This document shows positions 44,886-56,839 of a stretch of DNA of 64,000 bases, in pieces. Location of the stretch: assembly GCA_007922225.1 (NCBI GenBank), contig ML679970.1, positions 38,795,460 through 38,859,459 of the forward strand. Reading direction: 5' to 3'. Source of the stretch: Emydura subglobosa. Lineage: Eukaryota; Chordata; Testudines; Chelidae. How positions within the stretch are numbered: the first letter of the stretch is position 1; each line of letters opens with the position of its first letter. The notes under the pieces were generated by a model that had not been told where the DNA came from, ran no database searches, and saw only the letters and a list, made by a program, of their open reading frames with translations. The position numbers were made by a program, and so were the translations under genes.

Positions 44886-45776
44886 CTGAAACAGATAGCT
44901 TAATTAGAAATTAAAATACAGCTGCTCTCTCTGTTCCTATCTTTCTGTTGTCTCTATGTGGACGTATATACATACATACAGTAAAAAGTACAATACAGAG
45001 CTTTCCATGTACTGTACAGGTATTCTAAACTGTCTATGTCCATCTTTTCATATTCTTACATGTATGAATTATTCTGCCAATTGTTACATAGAATCCTTTA
45101 CCCTAGGACATCTCAGAAGACTGCCTATTATTCTGATCAAATTATTGTCTCATTAAGATATGAGATTTTTTTTAAACAGGCTGAAAAATATTGAAATGAA
45201 ATAGTGTAGTTAACACAAATTCAAGAAATATTTATCTGGCATCTTCTCAATTAAAACACCAAAATCTATACACCTCTGTACTTGCTAAATGCATCCCCAT
45301 TAAGCAGGTTTTTTGCTAATAGTGTGTATCAAACACCTGCCATTGTCATTTACTGCCATTGGGCATACAACAGAAAAAGAATTCCCTGTATTTATCCAGC
45401 TGCAAATGATTTACAATTCTGAATGACCAAGTACCACACCAAAAAGAGAGCTTTATCTCCCCCTTCCCCAAGTCTTGTGTTCAAGGTTTAGAATGGTGCA
45501 TGATAAACCTGATGTAATCTCTTTCCAAATGGGTATTTCCCCTAATCCTATGTTCCACATCAAGAAAATCACTGCTTAGAAATTCCTAAATTGTTTTAAC
45601 ACTTATATATAATATCACAATTTGAACTTCTGTTTCTACAAAGAGGTAGGGTCTGTGATGGAGCTTAATAACTGGTTAAATTCATCACAGTGTCTCTTCA
45701 GTACAAGGTATGTTTTTAAAATGCTTTTCATTTTGATTTAATACTAAAAGTATTTATTTAGCAAACCAGACTGTAC

Positions 45777-45837
45777 CTATTCGAATTACATGCGCAACTA
45801 TGTACAAGTCTCTCTTCATGTCCTTGCTGCTGAGATC
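45777..45837 (-). CDS. DOCK3: DOCK3 coding exon B (61 nt)
   Basis: On the minus strand a TTTGTCAG acceptor precedes GATCTCAGC, and the exon ends at a GTACAG donor (45771-45776). It encodes DLSSKDMKRDLYIVAHVIRI plus the first base of a Gly codon, completed by exon C. The length (20 codons plus 1 nt) fits phase 0 in and phase 1 out, exactly as needed between exons A and C. No start codon or stop lies in this frame, as expected for an internal exon. It was too short to stand out as an open frame and was found by following the expected order of the DOCK3 protein. Confidence 0.93.
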
Positions 45838-46339
45838 CTGACAAATTGGAAAAAATATAGAAGTTAAAACACATAACACAATACACTTTTGACCTTAGAG
45901 CAGGTCCGCAAAACTACTTGCACAAACATACCCCACAACAAATAATAAATAGCAATATTTTTCACTTATTTAACTCCTTCCATTTTTAAATCTGTTTTAC
46001 AAAGGTGGGAAAGCTATGTATGAAGAAAAATAAGGCACAGACAGGTTACATTTTGGCTAGCAGAGTTCTACAAAAGAAAAACAAAAACCAACTGTCTACA
46101 TTGGTGAGAGGGGAATGCTGTCAACACTCATTTTCAAACATGTATTTAATCCTTTAATCCCAACTCACCACTACTTGAGATGAAATCAATGAGCTGCAGT
46201 ACTCCACAATATCAGGAAATTAGACAGCTGTGTTGCACTGTCCCACATGGCCTATTGGCCACTTGCCATTTGTGGGGGAACTATGTGGAGTCACATCCAC
46301 ACATTCACAAAACATTATGCCTTGGTCAAAGACGATTCC

Positions 46340-46765
46340 TCCATTGAGACATCATTTGGGGCAGTAGTTTTATAAGCAGCCATACCATCTGCATCCTCAC
46401 AGTTTCTGATTACTGCTTGTTACCCACCCACAGTGGAATACACATAGAAACCAGCACTTGAAGAAGAAAGGGAAGTTACTTACCTCGTAACTGGAGCTCT
46501 CTGAGATGTGTGGCCCTATCTATTCCACTACCCACCCTCTCTCCCCTCTGCTTCGGATCATAACTGCATTCACGATAGAGAAGGAACTGGAGCGATGGTC
46601 AGTCCACCCCACCCCTTCCACTCTCGATACAGAGCATGAGGAAGGCAGTGGCACAGGAGCGAACCAACGGACACTGCTTGCAAGAATTTGCTGTCTCAGG
46701 CACATGGAGCACATGCATACCCACAGTGGAATACGCACAGAGACCAGTACACAAAGAAGAGAAAA
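46340..46765 (+). mobile_element. DIRS 3'-end fragment on the plus strand
   Basis: From 46350 the plus strand reads a decayed recombinase C-terminus (TSFGAVVL). Then follows the internal complementary region (46429-46510: CAGTGGAATACACATAGAAA ... GGAAGTTACTTACCTCGTAA) and one terminal repeat to 46765. The start of the internal region and the outer end (46719-46760) are direct repeats of about 42 bp (ACCCACAGTGGAATAC...AAGA). It is in the opposite orientation to the other DIRS copies and belongs to a different family. Confidence 0.7.
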
Positions 46766-47934
46766 GTGTCTAAGAGCCATTTAAATGGTTGTCAGCCACG
46801 GAATATTTAGACAATTATAAGATTTTGATTCTGTTATTATATTAAATACAAAAATGTCATAGTAATACTAAAAGGAAAAATAGATACCTATAAACAGATA
46901 CTAAATGAAGTTGCAATTTAACTCATGCTTATTGTTCTCACTTCACTGGATAACCCAAGATAAAAAACATCCATTCTAAAATCACTAGACATAAGATGAG
47001 AATAGTATGTTGTAGCAGGCTCAGTTCAGAATTTAACAGCTAGGAGGGCTTATGTCTGACCCTTAATGTTAATATAATAGCTGTGGATTCAATTTTTAAT
47101 GTTTTCTTTCCCTTCAATTAAACAGTGACCTCCCTTCCTAGTGATGATGGCATACTCTAAGACATTTGAGTAAGAGAAGGTTACAGCATTGTTAGGTTTG
47201 CTTATACAATAACAAGGCTTCTACTACTAAGTTTTGTAAAATATGATAAAAAACCTTTTTTTCTCAGTAGCCAATTTTCATAATGAAATCACTCAAGTCA
47301 AATGTCACTAAAACCATTGTGAAAAGAAAAAAAAAATAAAATTTTTAGTAAAGGTAAAGGTTGAAAAATTCTGAAACTGGAAATTCTGGTTTTGCCATTC
47401 TACGACTTAAAATCAATTTAGAGAATTAAAAAAGTTCTTTTTGTTGGAAAAGAAAATATGAATTCTACCTATTACCTTGCATGGCAGATTTCTGTACTAT
47501 GTAATTTGAGAAAGAAAAATCTCAAAAATTGATATTTTAAATAGCAATGAAGACAGACAATGAAATATAGAAGTACAGCTAAAATAAATGCATATGAATA
47601 ACTACACTTTTAACTACAGCAAAGATCATATTTGCAGTACAGTGAATGACAAATAGGAGTAAAGAGATTTTATAAGCAAAGTTCTAGGAGAAAAATTCTG
47701 CTCTTTAAATATGTGGTCAGACATGCTGAGTGGTGATAGAGAGGGGAGGGGAAGATACCAACCAGAGCTGTATTTCCAGCATTAGAGCTATACTGCTAGC
47801 ACATGGCAGGATGGCTCAGGAGATGCAATGAACTCATGGAGATATCTTACTACTCATTTCTTTGAAAAGAAATAGTGCATTTCCCTAGCTAGTGCATGCT
47901 GCTTATTGCAAATATCATGTTGGGTCCTGGACAT
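46766..47934. other. Intronic sequence, no gene seen
   Basis: AT-rich, no recognisable feature. Confidence 0.5.
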
Positions 47935-50800
47935 GCCTATTACTTTAAAGGCAAGCAGGGACCATCACAATTATCTAGTCTGCACATTGCAGGTCACAGA
48001 ACCTCATCCACCCACTCCTGTAATAGGTCCATAATCTCTGGCTGAGTTACTCAAGTCCCCAAATCTTGATTTAAAGACTTAAAATTACAAAGAATCCACC
48101 ATTTACTCTGGTTTAAACCGGCAAGTGACACACGCCCTGCAGAGGAAGATAAAAATCTCCCAGCATCTCTGCCAATCTGTCCTGGAGAAAATCCTTTCCG
48201 ATTCCAAATATGGTGATCTGTGAGACCCATCAGCCAGATATCTGGGATAGAATTCTTTGTAGTAACTCAGAGCCTTCCCCATCTGGTGTCCCATCTCCAG
48301 CCACATTTGCTATTAGTAGTCATAGTTGAGCCATAAGCCATTTTAGGCCATCTGATCATACCATCCCCTCCATAAACGTATCAAGCTTAGTCTTAAAACA
48401 AGTTAGGTTTTTTCCCCCACTACTCCCCTTGGAAAGCTGCACCAGAACTTCACTCCTCTGATGCTTAGAAATCTTTGTCTAAATTCAAGCCTAAATTTAT
48501 TGATGGCCAATTTATATCTTTTTTTTAAAACCAAAATCGGCATTTAACTTACTCTTTTCCCGCCTTGATGTTTATCCCTCTGATATATTTGTAGAGAGCA
48601 ACCATATATCCCCTCAGCCTTCATTTTGTTAAGATAAACAAGCCAAGCTCCTTAAGACTCGTCTTGTAAGGTAGTGTCTCCATTCCTCTGATCACCCTAG
48701 TAGCCCTTCTCTGCATCTGTTCTAGTTTGAATTCCTCTCAAACATAGGAGACCAGAATTGCACAAATTATTCCAGATGAGGTCTCACCGGTGTCTTGTAT
48801 CAAGGTAATAACACTTCCCTATCTCTACTGGAAATATCTCGCCTGATGCATCGTAGGACTACATAAGCCTTTTTCAGAGCCACATCCACTGGCAGCTCAT
48901 AGTTGTCCTGTATTCGACCAATACACAGAGGTCTTTCTCCTCCTCTCGTTTCCAACTGCAACATCCCCAGCTTATAGCAAAAGGTCTTATTGTTAGTCCC
49001 TAAATTCATAGCTTTGCACTTTGCACTACTAAATTTCATCCAATTTCTATTCCTCCAGTTTTCAAAGCTGTCCAGATCTTCTTGTATGATATTCCGGTCC
49101 TCTTTTGTATTGGCAGTACTTTCCAACTTTGGATCATCTGTAAATTTTATTAGCACACTCCCACTTTTAGTGCCAACATCATAATGAAAATGACCGATCA
49201 CTGAGGAACTCTGCTAGTAATCTCCCTCCAGGTTAATATTTCATGTTTCAGTATGATCCACTGTATTCTCCCCTTTAACCAGCTCCTTACCGACTTTTAG
49301 ATTCTCATATTAATCCCCTTCTTCTCCAACAATTTGCCATGTGGCACGGTATCAAATGCTTTACTGAAAAGCTTTGTCTAGAAAATCAGTTACCTTCTGA
49401 AAGAAAGAGATCAGGTTGGTATAACGCAATCTAGCTTTTGTAAAACCATGTTCTATTTTATCCCAATCACCGTATACCTCTATGTCCTTAATTACTCTCT
49501 CTCTCAAAATTTGTTATAAAACCTTGTATACAACTGAGGTCAAAGGAATAGGCCTATACTTTCCTGGATGACCTTTTTCCTTTCTTAAATATAGGTACTA
49601 TATTTGCAATTCTCCAGTCATAGGGTATGATCACTGAGTTTATGGATTCATTCAAAAGCCTTGCTATTGGGATTGCAAATTTCATGTGCCAGTTCCTTTA
49701 ATATTCTTGGATGGAGATTATCTGGGCACCCCAATTTGGTCCCATCAAGGTGTTTGAGTTCAGCTTCCACCTCAGATATGGTCATTTCTATTTCCACATC
49801 CTCATTCTCATTAGCCATTGTTCCCAAGATCCTCATTACTCCTATTAAAAGTATTTGTTTAGGTGTTGGGCCATACCTAGATTATCTTTAATCTTCATCC
49901 TATCATCAGTGCTTAGTGGTCCCACTTTTTCTTTCCTTATTTTCTTTTTAGTTATATGACTAAATAACCTTTCATTATTGGTTTAAATTTCCTTTGCAAG
50001 TCCAACTCTGCTTGGCTTTTGGTAGTTCTCACTTTTTCCCCTACACTTTCTGAACTTCAAGAGGCAACTTTCCTTACTGATCGATGCCTTCCTTCCATCC
50101 CTTGTAGGCTTTCTGCTTCCTCTCAATAACCTATCTGAGATGCTTGTTCATCCAGTTTGGTCTGCAACCCTTCCCTATGAAGTTTTTTCCCCTTGCTTGG
50201 GATGCAGGATTCAGATAGTTTCTGAAACTCTGACCTAAAGTAATTTTATGCCTCCTTCACATTTAAATCTTGAGTTCTTCAGACCGGTCCACTTCCCTAA
50301 CTAATTCTGTTAACTATTTAAAGTTTGCCCTTTTAAAATCAAGGTCCCTAGTTGCAGATTTATTTTTATTTATCCTTCCCATGTGGTTTAAACTGAATGA
50401 ACCCAAACTAAGGTTGTCCTCTACAGCCAGTTCTTCTATGAGGTCTTTACTACTTACCAATACTAAATCTAAAATGGCATAATTTCTTGTAGGCTAGGTG
50501 ACTGTTTGGTGAAGAAAACTGTTGGCTATCACATCCATGGATATCTGGGCCTTACCATTATTAGTTGCACTTTATCCTCCAATCTATATCTGAGAAATAA
50601 AAGTCTCCCATAATCACAAAATTCTTAGTAGTATTTATTTAATTAAAATATTAATGACGTCTCTATCCATATTCAAATCAGATTCTGGGGGGTCTATACC
50701 AGACCACAAGCTCTATCCCAGTGGAACCTCTGTTACCTTTCTTCCCCAAAGTGATTCTGACCCAAACAGACTCTCATTTTTACCATATAATTATAAAATA
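47935..50800 (-). pseudogene. CR1-type LINE, RT region and 3' UTR, degenerate
   Basis: The 3' UTR begins near 47950 (AAGGCAAGCAGGGACCATCA). On the minus strand, 49836-49648 reads EMTISEVEAELKHLDGTKLG and PDNLHPRILKELA, which precedes the RT palm. 49201-48800 reads GTKSGSVLIKFTDDPKLEST (motif C FTDD), LGTNNKTFCYKLGMLQLETR and CIRRDISSRDREVLLP. Between them are the decayed 'YRPVSLT' and 'HGF' regions. Frames are broken repeatedly. This is a jockey-superfamily, CR1-like LINE that used target-primed reverse transcription. It is a 5'-truncated dead copy. Confidence 0.75.
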
Positions 50801-50959
50801 AATCAATTAGAATATAAATATTGTACATACATATCAGTGTATAGTATATAGAGTATAAACAAGTCATTGTGTAAGAAATTTTAGTTTGTACTGACTTTGC
50901 TAGTGCTTTTGATGAAGCCTATTGTAAAATTAGGCAAATATCTAGATGAGTTGATGTAC

Positions 50960-51025
50960 CCACTGGAAGACCTCTGCATACCCCCAGAGGTATGTGTATC
51001 CCTCATTGAGAACCATTGCTCAAAT
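50960..51025. repeat. Remnant of a hAT-type MITE
   Basis: GTACCCACTGG at 50956 and CCCCCAGAGGTATGTGTATC, then CATTGAGAACCATTGCTC at the right, match the 'GTATGCGTACCCC...GAGAACCACTG' end of a hAT MITE. Confidence 0.45.
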
Positions 51026-51754
51026 TTGACAGTAAAAAGTTAACATTACTTTTGTTTAGGTTTTACATATAAGAGGATTTTCCCTATACCTAATTAAAGT
51101 TCCCTGAGCAGGTACTGTAATAGCTACTGCTGTACATGTACGTTACTTTGAGAAGTAGTATTTATATTTTTATTATGACAAATTAATGTATAGAGTGGAC
51201 TATTTTTCAAGGGAAATTGTTAAAATACTGGGGAAGAAAGGAGAAACACGTTGTACCCTCTTCAATGCCACAGTAGATACTAAAAACATGAATACAGCCC
51301 CAGGTGCTGGAGGTCACAGTCAGAAGGCATAGGACCTCATTGCAGATGGCCCTGAGATCTGCCAGGTTTGAGGGTGGCTTTTTGCAAGGGGAGAAAATAC
51401 TGCCACACGCTTGACTGCAGAATGCAAGACTATCTATGCAGAAATCCACACAGAGATTTCCTGATAAAAAGTCCCCTCTTCTAGCTTTTAATATAGGAGA
51501 CAATCTGAACCAATTATTTATTTGTGTCCCATAGAACTTAAGTGATTTGTTGAGCTGTGCTCTCAATAATGCTTCTGTAGTGGGTGTAAACTATTCCTCT
51601 CACAGTGCTGACATTTTCAAGCGATGTTTGTTGACAGACAAATGTAGTAAACCAAAAGACAATGATAATTTCATGCTTCATTGGAAACATTGGCTGGGAG
51701 TGGGGTGGGGGGAGGGAATAGCTAAATGGAAAACAACAAATTGGCATGAAAAAG

Positions 51755-53990
51755 AATGGTTATTTACTTTACAATAACTGAGGTTCTTCCAGATGTTGTC
51801 ATCCCTGAAAATCCCTCTGTGTGATCGATAAGCAGTACCCCAATTGGAAGGAGGTATTAGTATTAAGGAGTCCTAACTGCCACTACCTAAATAGTGACTT
51901 TAACACTGCCCAATCAAATTTGTCATCTGATCTTGAGGCCAAGTCAAGGGCATAGTACTGAACCAAAGTAAGGAAATTAGTTCACATAGCTACCTTGCAA
52001 ATTTCAGATATGGGGATGTTTCTGAAGCATGGAGAGGATGCAGCTTGCACTTTAGTGAAGTGAGTTTTAATATTTGGAGGAAGAGGTGTACCAATCCGAT
52101 GACAGCAGATTGAAATACAGTGCATAATCTATTTTGGTATCTTCTAGGAGGAGATGGCTTGACCCCTCAGAGCATCAGAGATGGTACAAAAACTTGGATG
52201 AAGTCAAGTTATGGACATGATGTCAATAAAAAAAATAAACCCCCAAAGCTCTTCATCTACCAGGAATTTGCAACAACCTAGCAAACTTCCTAAACTAACA
52301 ATCCAGAGCTCATTTGTGGTTGGTGATGGACTGTCTGCTTAAGAAGTCTGCTTTCATGTTGCTGATTCCGGGTAGATGAAGAGCTTTTGTAGGTCATTTT
52401 GTGTTACTGACACGATGACCATAACTTGATTGATTCCTGAAAGAGTGCTAAGTGGGCACCTCCTTGCTTGTTTATACAGTACACTGCAGATGTATTGTCT
52501 TTGAGAATCTAAACATCAGAAGTCTGTAGAATAGGTTGGAATGCTATGCAAGCTAATCTGATTACTTTTAGTTCTAGAACATATATATATATATTTTGTG
52601 ACAAAGTTCTTCCTCTACCTTGGTGAGTCCAGCACTTCCTTCTAGCGGTAGGTCAAGGAACTGCTTCATCCCTTAGCATTCTTCCACCCTCTAGTTGTGG
52701 GGGAGGGTAATACAGCTCTCTAAGATGGCTGCTCCCTGCAGGGTCCCGGTCCTGTCTCTGGTTCTCACAGGCCCTTGCCTCTTTGCTGGCGCTCTTGCCC
52801 CTCCAGTGAATGGCAAGTAGGAGGTGGGAAGGAGGGCCTGGTCCCACCCTCGACTCCGGGCCCCAACCCAGGGACCCTACAAGTAGCAGCCTCGTGTTGT
52901 GGCTTCAGGAAAGCTGCTACAGATACTTCCTTTGGGCTGGATGGATAGCAATATGGAAGTATGTGTCTTGTAGCTGGAGAGACATGAACAAGTCTTGAGC
53001 CTGAAGAAGAAATGATGATCCAAGTAAGCTTTACCATCTTGAATCTGAGATGGTGTATAGATTTGTTCAATCTACTCAGGTCTAGGATAGGATAAAGATC
53101 CCCTTTTTGCTTCAGGACAAAGAATTATAAGGAGTAGAAACCTCTTCCCCTGTACTCCAGAGGTACCAAGTTATGGCTGCTAAGCAAAGTAGAAAAGACA
53201 CTATTTCCTCTAGCTGATTTTCATGAGAAAGGTCCCGGGAGAATGATGGGGAAAGGAGAATAGGTAAGGGGGAAGGACTGAAATTGGATGGAATAATCAT
53301 GAGACAACTTTCAGCACCCATTTGTCTGTTATTGCAATCCAAGCATGAAGGAAGAAAGCAAGATGGCATCCAAAGGTAGGGCTTGGAGTGGCTCATGAGT
53401 GATTCGAGTGTGGCTCCTGATCCTTGCTGTCTGGAAGCAAATGAAGGCTGCCTACTAATTGGGGAAGATGTTCTCCTCTGAGAGAACATTAGCTTCTTCC
53501 AGGATTGCTACTCAGAAGGCTAAGTAGATGTCTTATGCCTCTATTGCCGTGATATCTAGAGAACATATGATTTGGGGCTGAGATGTAGATACTAAATGAA
53601 TGAAGTCTGGCTCTGGAATCATTTAGGAGTGTAGTGTGTCATGTGTGTGACCTGTGCCCTTGAACGGCAAACTGTCAATTGTACTCCGCACTTTCCTCAG
53701 AATGCCAGAGGCCTGCAGGTATGAATCTCTGCTGCACACAGTTACCTCGGTGACCATGGATCCAGTTGCTATGTTGATGCACCCATGGCAATCTGCAGTG
53801 ATGTTTCAGCCATTAGTTAATCTGTGGCAATGATGGTTTTCAACTTTTCAATCAAGTCTTGTGGGAGTTTAGCTAGAAAAGGGGATATCCTATGTTAAAT
53901 ATCTAGCTGAATTTCATGTTGTGATTGATCTCTAGTCTGTGGTAACTGGATCAACCTCTGAATCCCATCTGCTTCCAAACCAGCTGAGTT
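51755..53990 (-). pseudogene. Old DIRS copy, degenerate, interrupted by an LTR
   Basis: The left edge (51763-51830, TTTACTTTACAATAACTGAG) resembles the DIRS end region. Recombinase-like and RNase H-like sequence runs 51900-52598. After an inserted LTR fragment, the RT entry reads LNKSIHHLRFKMVKL (about 53030-53075). Then comes the linker before RT (DLSHENQLEEIVSFLL, 53150-53250), and Gag-like sequence to about 53990. RT motifs B and C are missing. Its high divergence from copies 1 and 2 shows an older family. Confidence 0.6.
52603..52930 (-). mobile_element. LTR fragment inserted in the old DIRS copy
   Basis: It begins TGTGACAAAGTTCTTCCTC at 52603, a start I recognise as one end of a reptile LTR family whose other end is TGTGACAGGGTC. 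That other end opens the solo LTR at 4058. An AT dinucleotide run (ATATATATATATAT) precedes it. Confidence 0.5.
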
Positions 53991-54379
53991 TGGGCAGTAC
54001 ACAGTCATTGTTTTAAAACTCAGAGCCTCTAAGGTACAAACCTGGGTGCAGAATTCTTGTCCAGCCTCCTCCCTTGGGATATGGGACTCTGCAGTCCAAC
54101 TTCCATAGGCCATGAAACCAGTGCTCTGCCTTTATTATGATCAGTGGAACTGGACTCAAAGGACTCATGTTTCCTGGAAAAACTATTACTGACAGGACAC
54201 CAATGGAAACAGGGAAGTTAGACTGGAAGTCACTCATCCACATGGACAGAACACTGCACAGGTTTAATACAGTTCAACTTGTTCTGCTAAACCTACATTC
54301 AGCTTCACTCATTGTGAATGAAACATGGTGGCAGCGTCGGAGCTGTGAGTTCTCTGAAGTGCAGCAGCTAGCAGTGTGA

Positions 54380-55095
54380 ATCCTGGAGCTAGGCCTGAAA
54401 TCCCCCAGAGCCTTGGATTTTGCAAATACAAACCTAGCCCAGCGATTGGCCCAGTGGAAGGAGGAGTTTGGGCAGTACACAGCAATGCTCATGCAGGATA
54501 ACAACAATAGCAGAAAAGTAGAACTGTTACTTTACTTTATTGGGGAGCAAGGCAGAGAGGTCTGCTGCACTTGAAGCTCCCCACTGCCTCAAGCCTCGCA
54601 GCAGTTCTAGGAGCCTGTGAGAACTATTGTTCATAAAAGAATGAAACCATGGAGTGACACGGGTTTTTCACTAGAAACAAATCTGAAGGGGCGGGGATAA
54701 ACCCGAAGGTTACTGCCTTATGCACTCTGGCTGCTCCATGCATTGGGAAGACTCCCTAATTTGGGACAGGATCACAGCACTTGGAATCACAACCTGTGGG
54801 AGTGTTAGTTCCAGGAAGGCAACCTCACATGAGACAGATGAGGCATGCAGCAGAAATCTTAAGACAAAGGACGCCAGCCATAGGAGGCACAACACCTCCA
54901 GAAGTATATGAAGTGAAACAACAGCAAAGGAAAGCAGGTGGCTGCCAGGATTACATACCCACACTGAAATGCATTTACTATGGGACACTGCATAGGCGGG
55001 TAAAGGAGAAGTGCCCCAAACCAGGGCAGCATCAAAAGGAATGTGGCAAGTTGAATCATTTTTGCAGCACGTACAAGGACAGGAGAAGGTCCTAG
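54380..55095 (+). pseudogene. Gypsy gag with zinc knuckle
   Basis: Capsid-like stretch NLAQRLAQWKEEFGQYTAML (about 54425-54490) and YFIGEQGREV, then in another frame WEDSLIWDRITALGIT. The nucleocapsid end (54950-55095) has CIYYGTLHRRVKEKCPKPGQ followed by HQKECGKLNHFCSTYK: a C-x2-(C lost)-H-C array plus C-x2-(C lost)-H-C, the double-knuckle pattern of this gypsy group. Frames shift between segments. Confidence 0.65.
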
Positions 55096-55289
55096 GAAGA
55101 TTCAGTCAGACTTGTACAAAAGCAGTAGGAGATATCGGACTGCTGTGGTGACAGCATGACTTTCTCTTTGACGCTGAGAGATAATTAGGTTCAGACTGTT
55201 TGGACACGAAAGCAACAAGGGAAGATAGCAACCTCCATGCATTCCTTGTGTGATTTCAGCTGGACAATAGGACCTCCTGCAACTGATTC

Positions 55290-55600
55290 CTTGGTGTGAA
55301 GTGGACCCAAACATACTCATTAGAAAAAGCAGGCGCACCTTCATAATGTACAAGGAGAGCATAATGCAGCCCATAGGAAAATGTGACCTCATAGTAAATA
55401 ACCCAAACAATAACAGATGGTACCAACTGAAGTTTGTGGTGGTGGATGGCAAGCACCACAGATCTCTCTTGGGGAATACAGTAATACAACTCACAGATCT
55501 AATCAAGGGGCAAGCATCAGAATTTTATAGCTGCAGTGCAAGAAGCAAAAGAGGGAGTCCCATGGACAAATGGAGATAATTGTAAAAGTATATGAGGATG
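55290..55600 (+). pseudogene. Gypsy aspartic protease region, decayed
   Basis: The frame 55301-55579 reads QPIGKCDLIVNNPNNNRWYQ, LKFVVVDGKHHRSLLGNTVI and QLTDLI. This is the flap-to-C-terminus part of a retropepsin-like protease (the 'PLLG' box is now SLLG). The catalytic D-T/S-G triad upstream cannot be read. It is continuous with the degenerate gag, then with a pol linker to about 55750. Confidence 0.55.
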
Positions 55601-55784
55601 TTTTCAAAAGTTACGAGTGCCTCAAAAGAAATCTGTGACCAGAACTAGACCCCACAGCAGAATCAGTGTGCTTACCACTGTCATGCTGGGTAGACGGAGA
55701 GAAAGCCTTTGTCATATTGATTAACATCAATATGTCAAAATCATAATAATTCATGGGAGGTATGCCATGTCAGGGTACTGTTAG

Positions 55785-56765
55785 AATGGCTATAATGTGC
55801 TAAGTAAGATGATGATGTTTATATTAATGTGTTGTGTGTGTAGTGGAAGTTTTGGGACATATCCGATGTACCTGTATTTCAAATTGTGCTGGCCGGGATA
55901 CACCCCAGACAGAGAGGCGGCAGGTCAATAGCCTGCTTAATGGCCCATCAAAACCTTTACAGAAGCAAAGGGCCCAGGAAGAAACTAAAGGCATACCAGA
56001 AGAGTTACCAGGATTGGCCCATGTGACTTTGGACCCCAGGCATACCAGAAGAGTTATGAGGATTGGCCCATATGACTCTGGACTCCATTTTAGTTCTTGT
56101 AACTTTCCACAGGCTGCATGGCCAGGGACAGAGGGTATATAAGATCAAACCCCAGAAACCATTTTGCCTTCTATCCTGAGCTTCAGCCACCTACCTACCT
56201 CTGGATCAAATCATCTGCAACTGAAGCTGTGTAACAAAGGACTGAGGCTCATCCAGGAGACTGTATAAGCCTGCAACTCCACATTTCTTCTAGAAACCTG
56301 ATGTATATGGACTTTTAATCATTTGTATGTATCTGATTTGCTTTGACTTTTTAACATTTCTCTTATGGTTAATTTCTTTCCTTTTACAATAAACCTTTAG
56401 TTGTAGTTACTAAAGGATTGCCTGGCAGCGTGGTATTTTAGGTAAGACCCAAACTTATATTGAACTGGTACTGTGGCTGACCTCTTGGGGTGACAGGGAA
56501 CCTTTTTAGTAAAAAGCATAGAGTTTAAATAACTGGTCTCTTTACTGGACCTAGTGCTGATTTGGGAGCCTGGAGCTGAAATGCAGTAAAGGGGGCTGTG
56601 TGCATTTGTGTATTGGCCTCTGTGGGGATTCATAAGTGCAGTTTGTGGCTGGTTGGGAAGTCTGGCTTCAATGCCACCCACCAATGCTGGGAGAATCTGC
56701 TCTCCTTTTACAGCCTGCCCTGACCTTGATATTATCAGTTGGCTGCCCTGGGCACGGACAGGTCA
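55785..56765 (+). mobile_element. LTR insertion (~980 bp) inside the gypsy pol
   Basis: Starts TGTTAGAATGGCTATAATGT and ends near ACGGACAGGTCACA. It carries a poly(A) signal CAATAAACCTTTAG (56387) and GGTAAGACCCAAACTTATAT after it. The gypsy reading frame on both sides shows that it interrupts that element. Target duplication not resolved. A 49-bp tandem duplication lies within it. Confidence 0.6.
55989..56086 (+). repeat. 49-bp tandem duplication inside the LTR
   Basis: AGGCATACCAGAAGAGTTA starts at 55989 and again at 56038. Both are followed by GGATTGGCCCAT.TGACT.TGGAC with a few differences. Confidence 0.85.
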
Positions 56766-56839
56766 CAACCACAAAGGAAAATTCCAGTGGCACTACATAA
56801 TCCAGTGTTCAAGTAGCTCGAAAGTCTGCAGAGCAGGTG

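Noticed and set aside
46506..46784. 92-codon plus-strand and 86-codon minus-strand frames
   Set aside because: They mirror each other inside a DIRS terminal repeat, which is non-coding.
48103..48306. Frame in the CR1 3' UTR
   Set aside because: The position corresponds to untranslated sequence of the LINE.
52580..52600. AT microsatellite as a functional element
   Set aside because: A short ATATAT run at the edge of an inserted LTR; simple repeat only.
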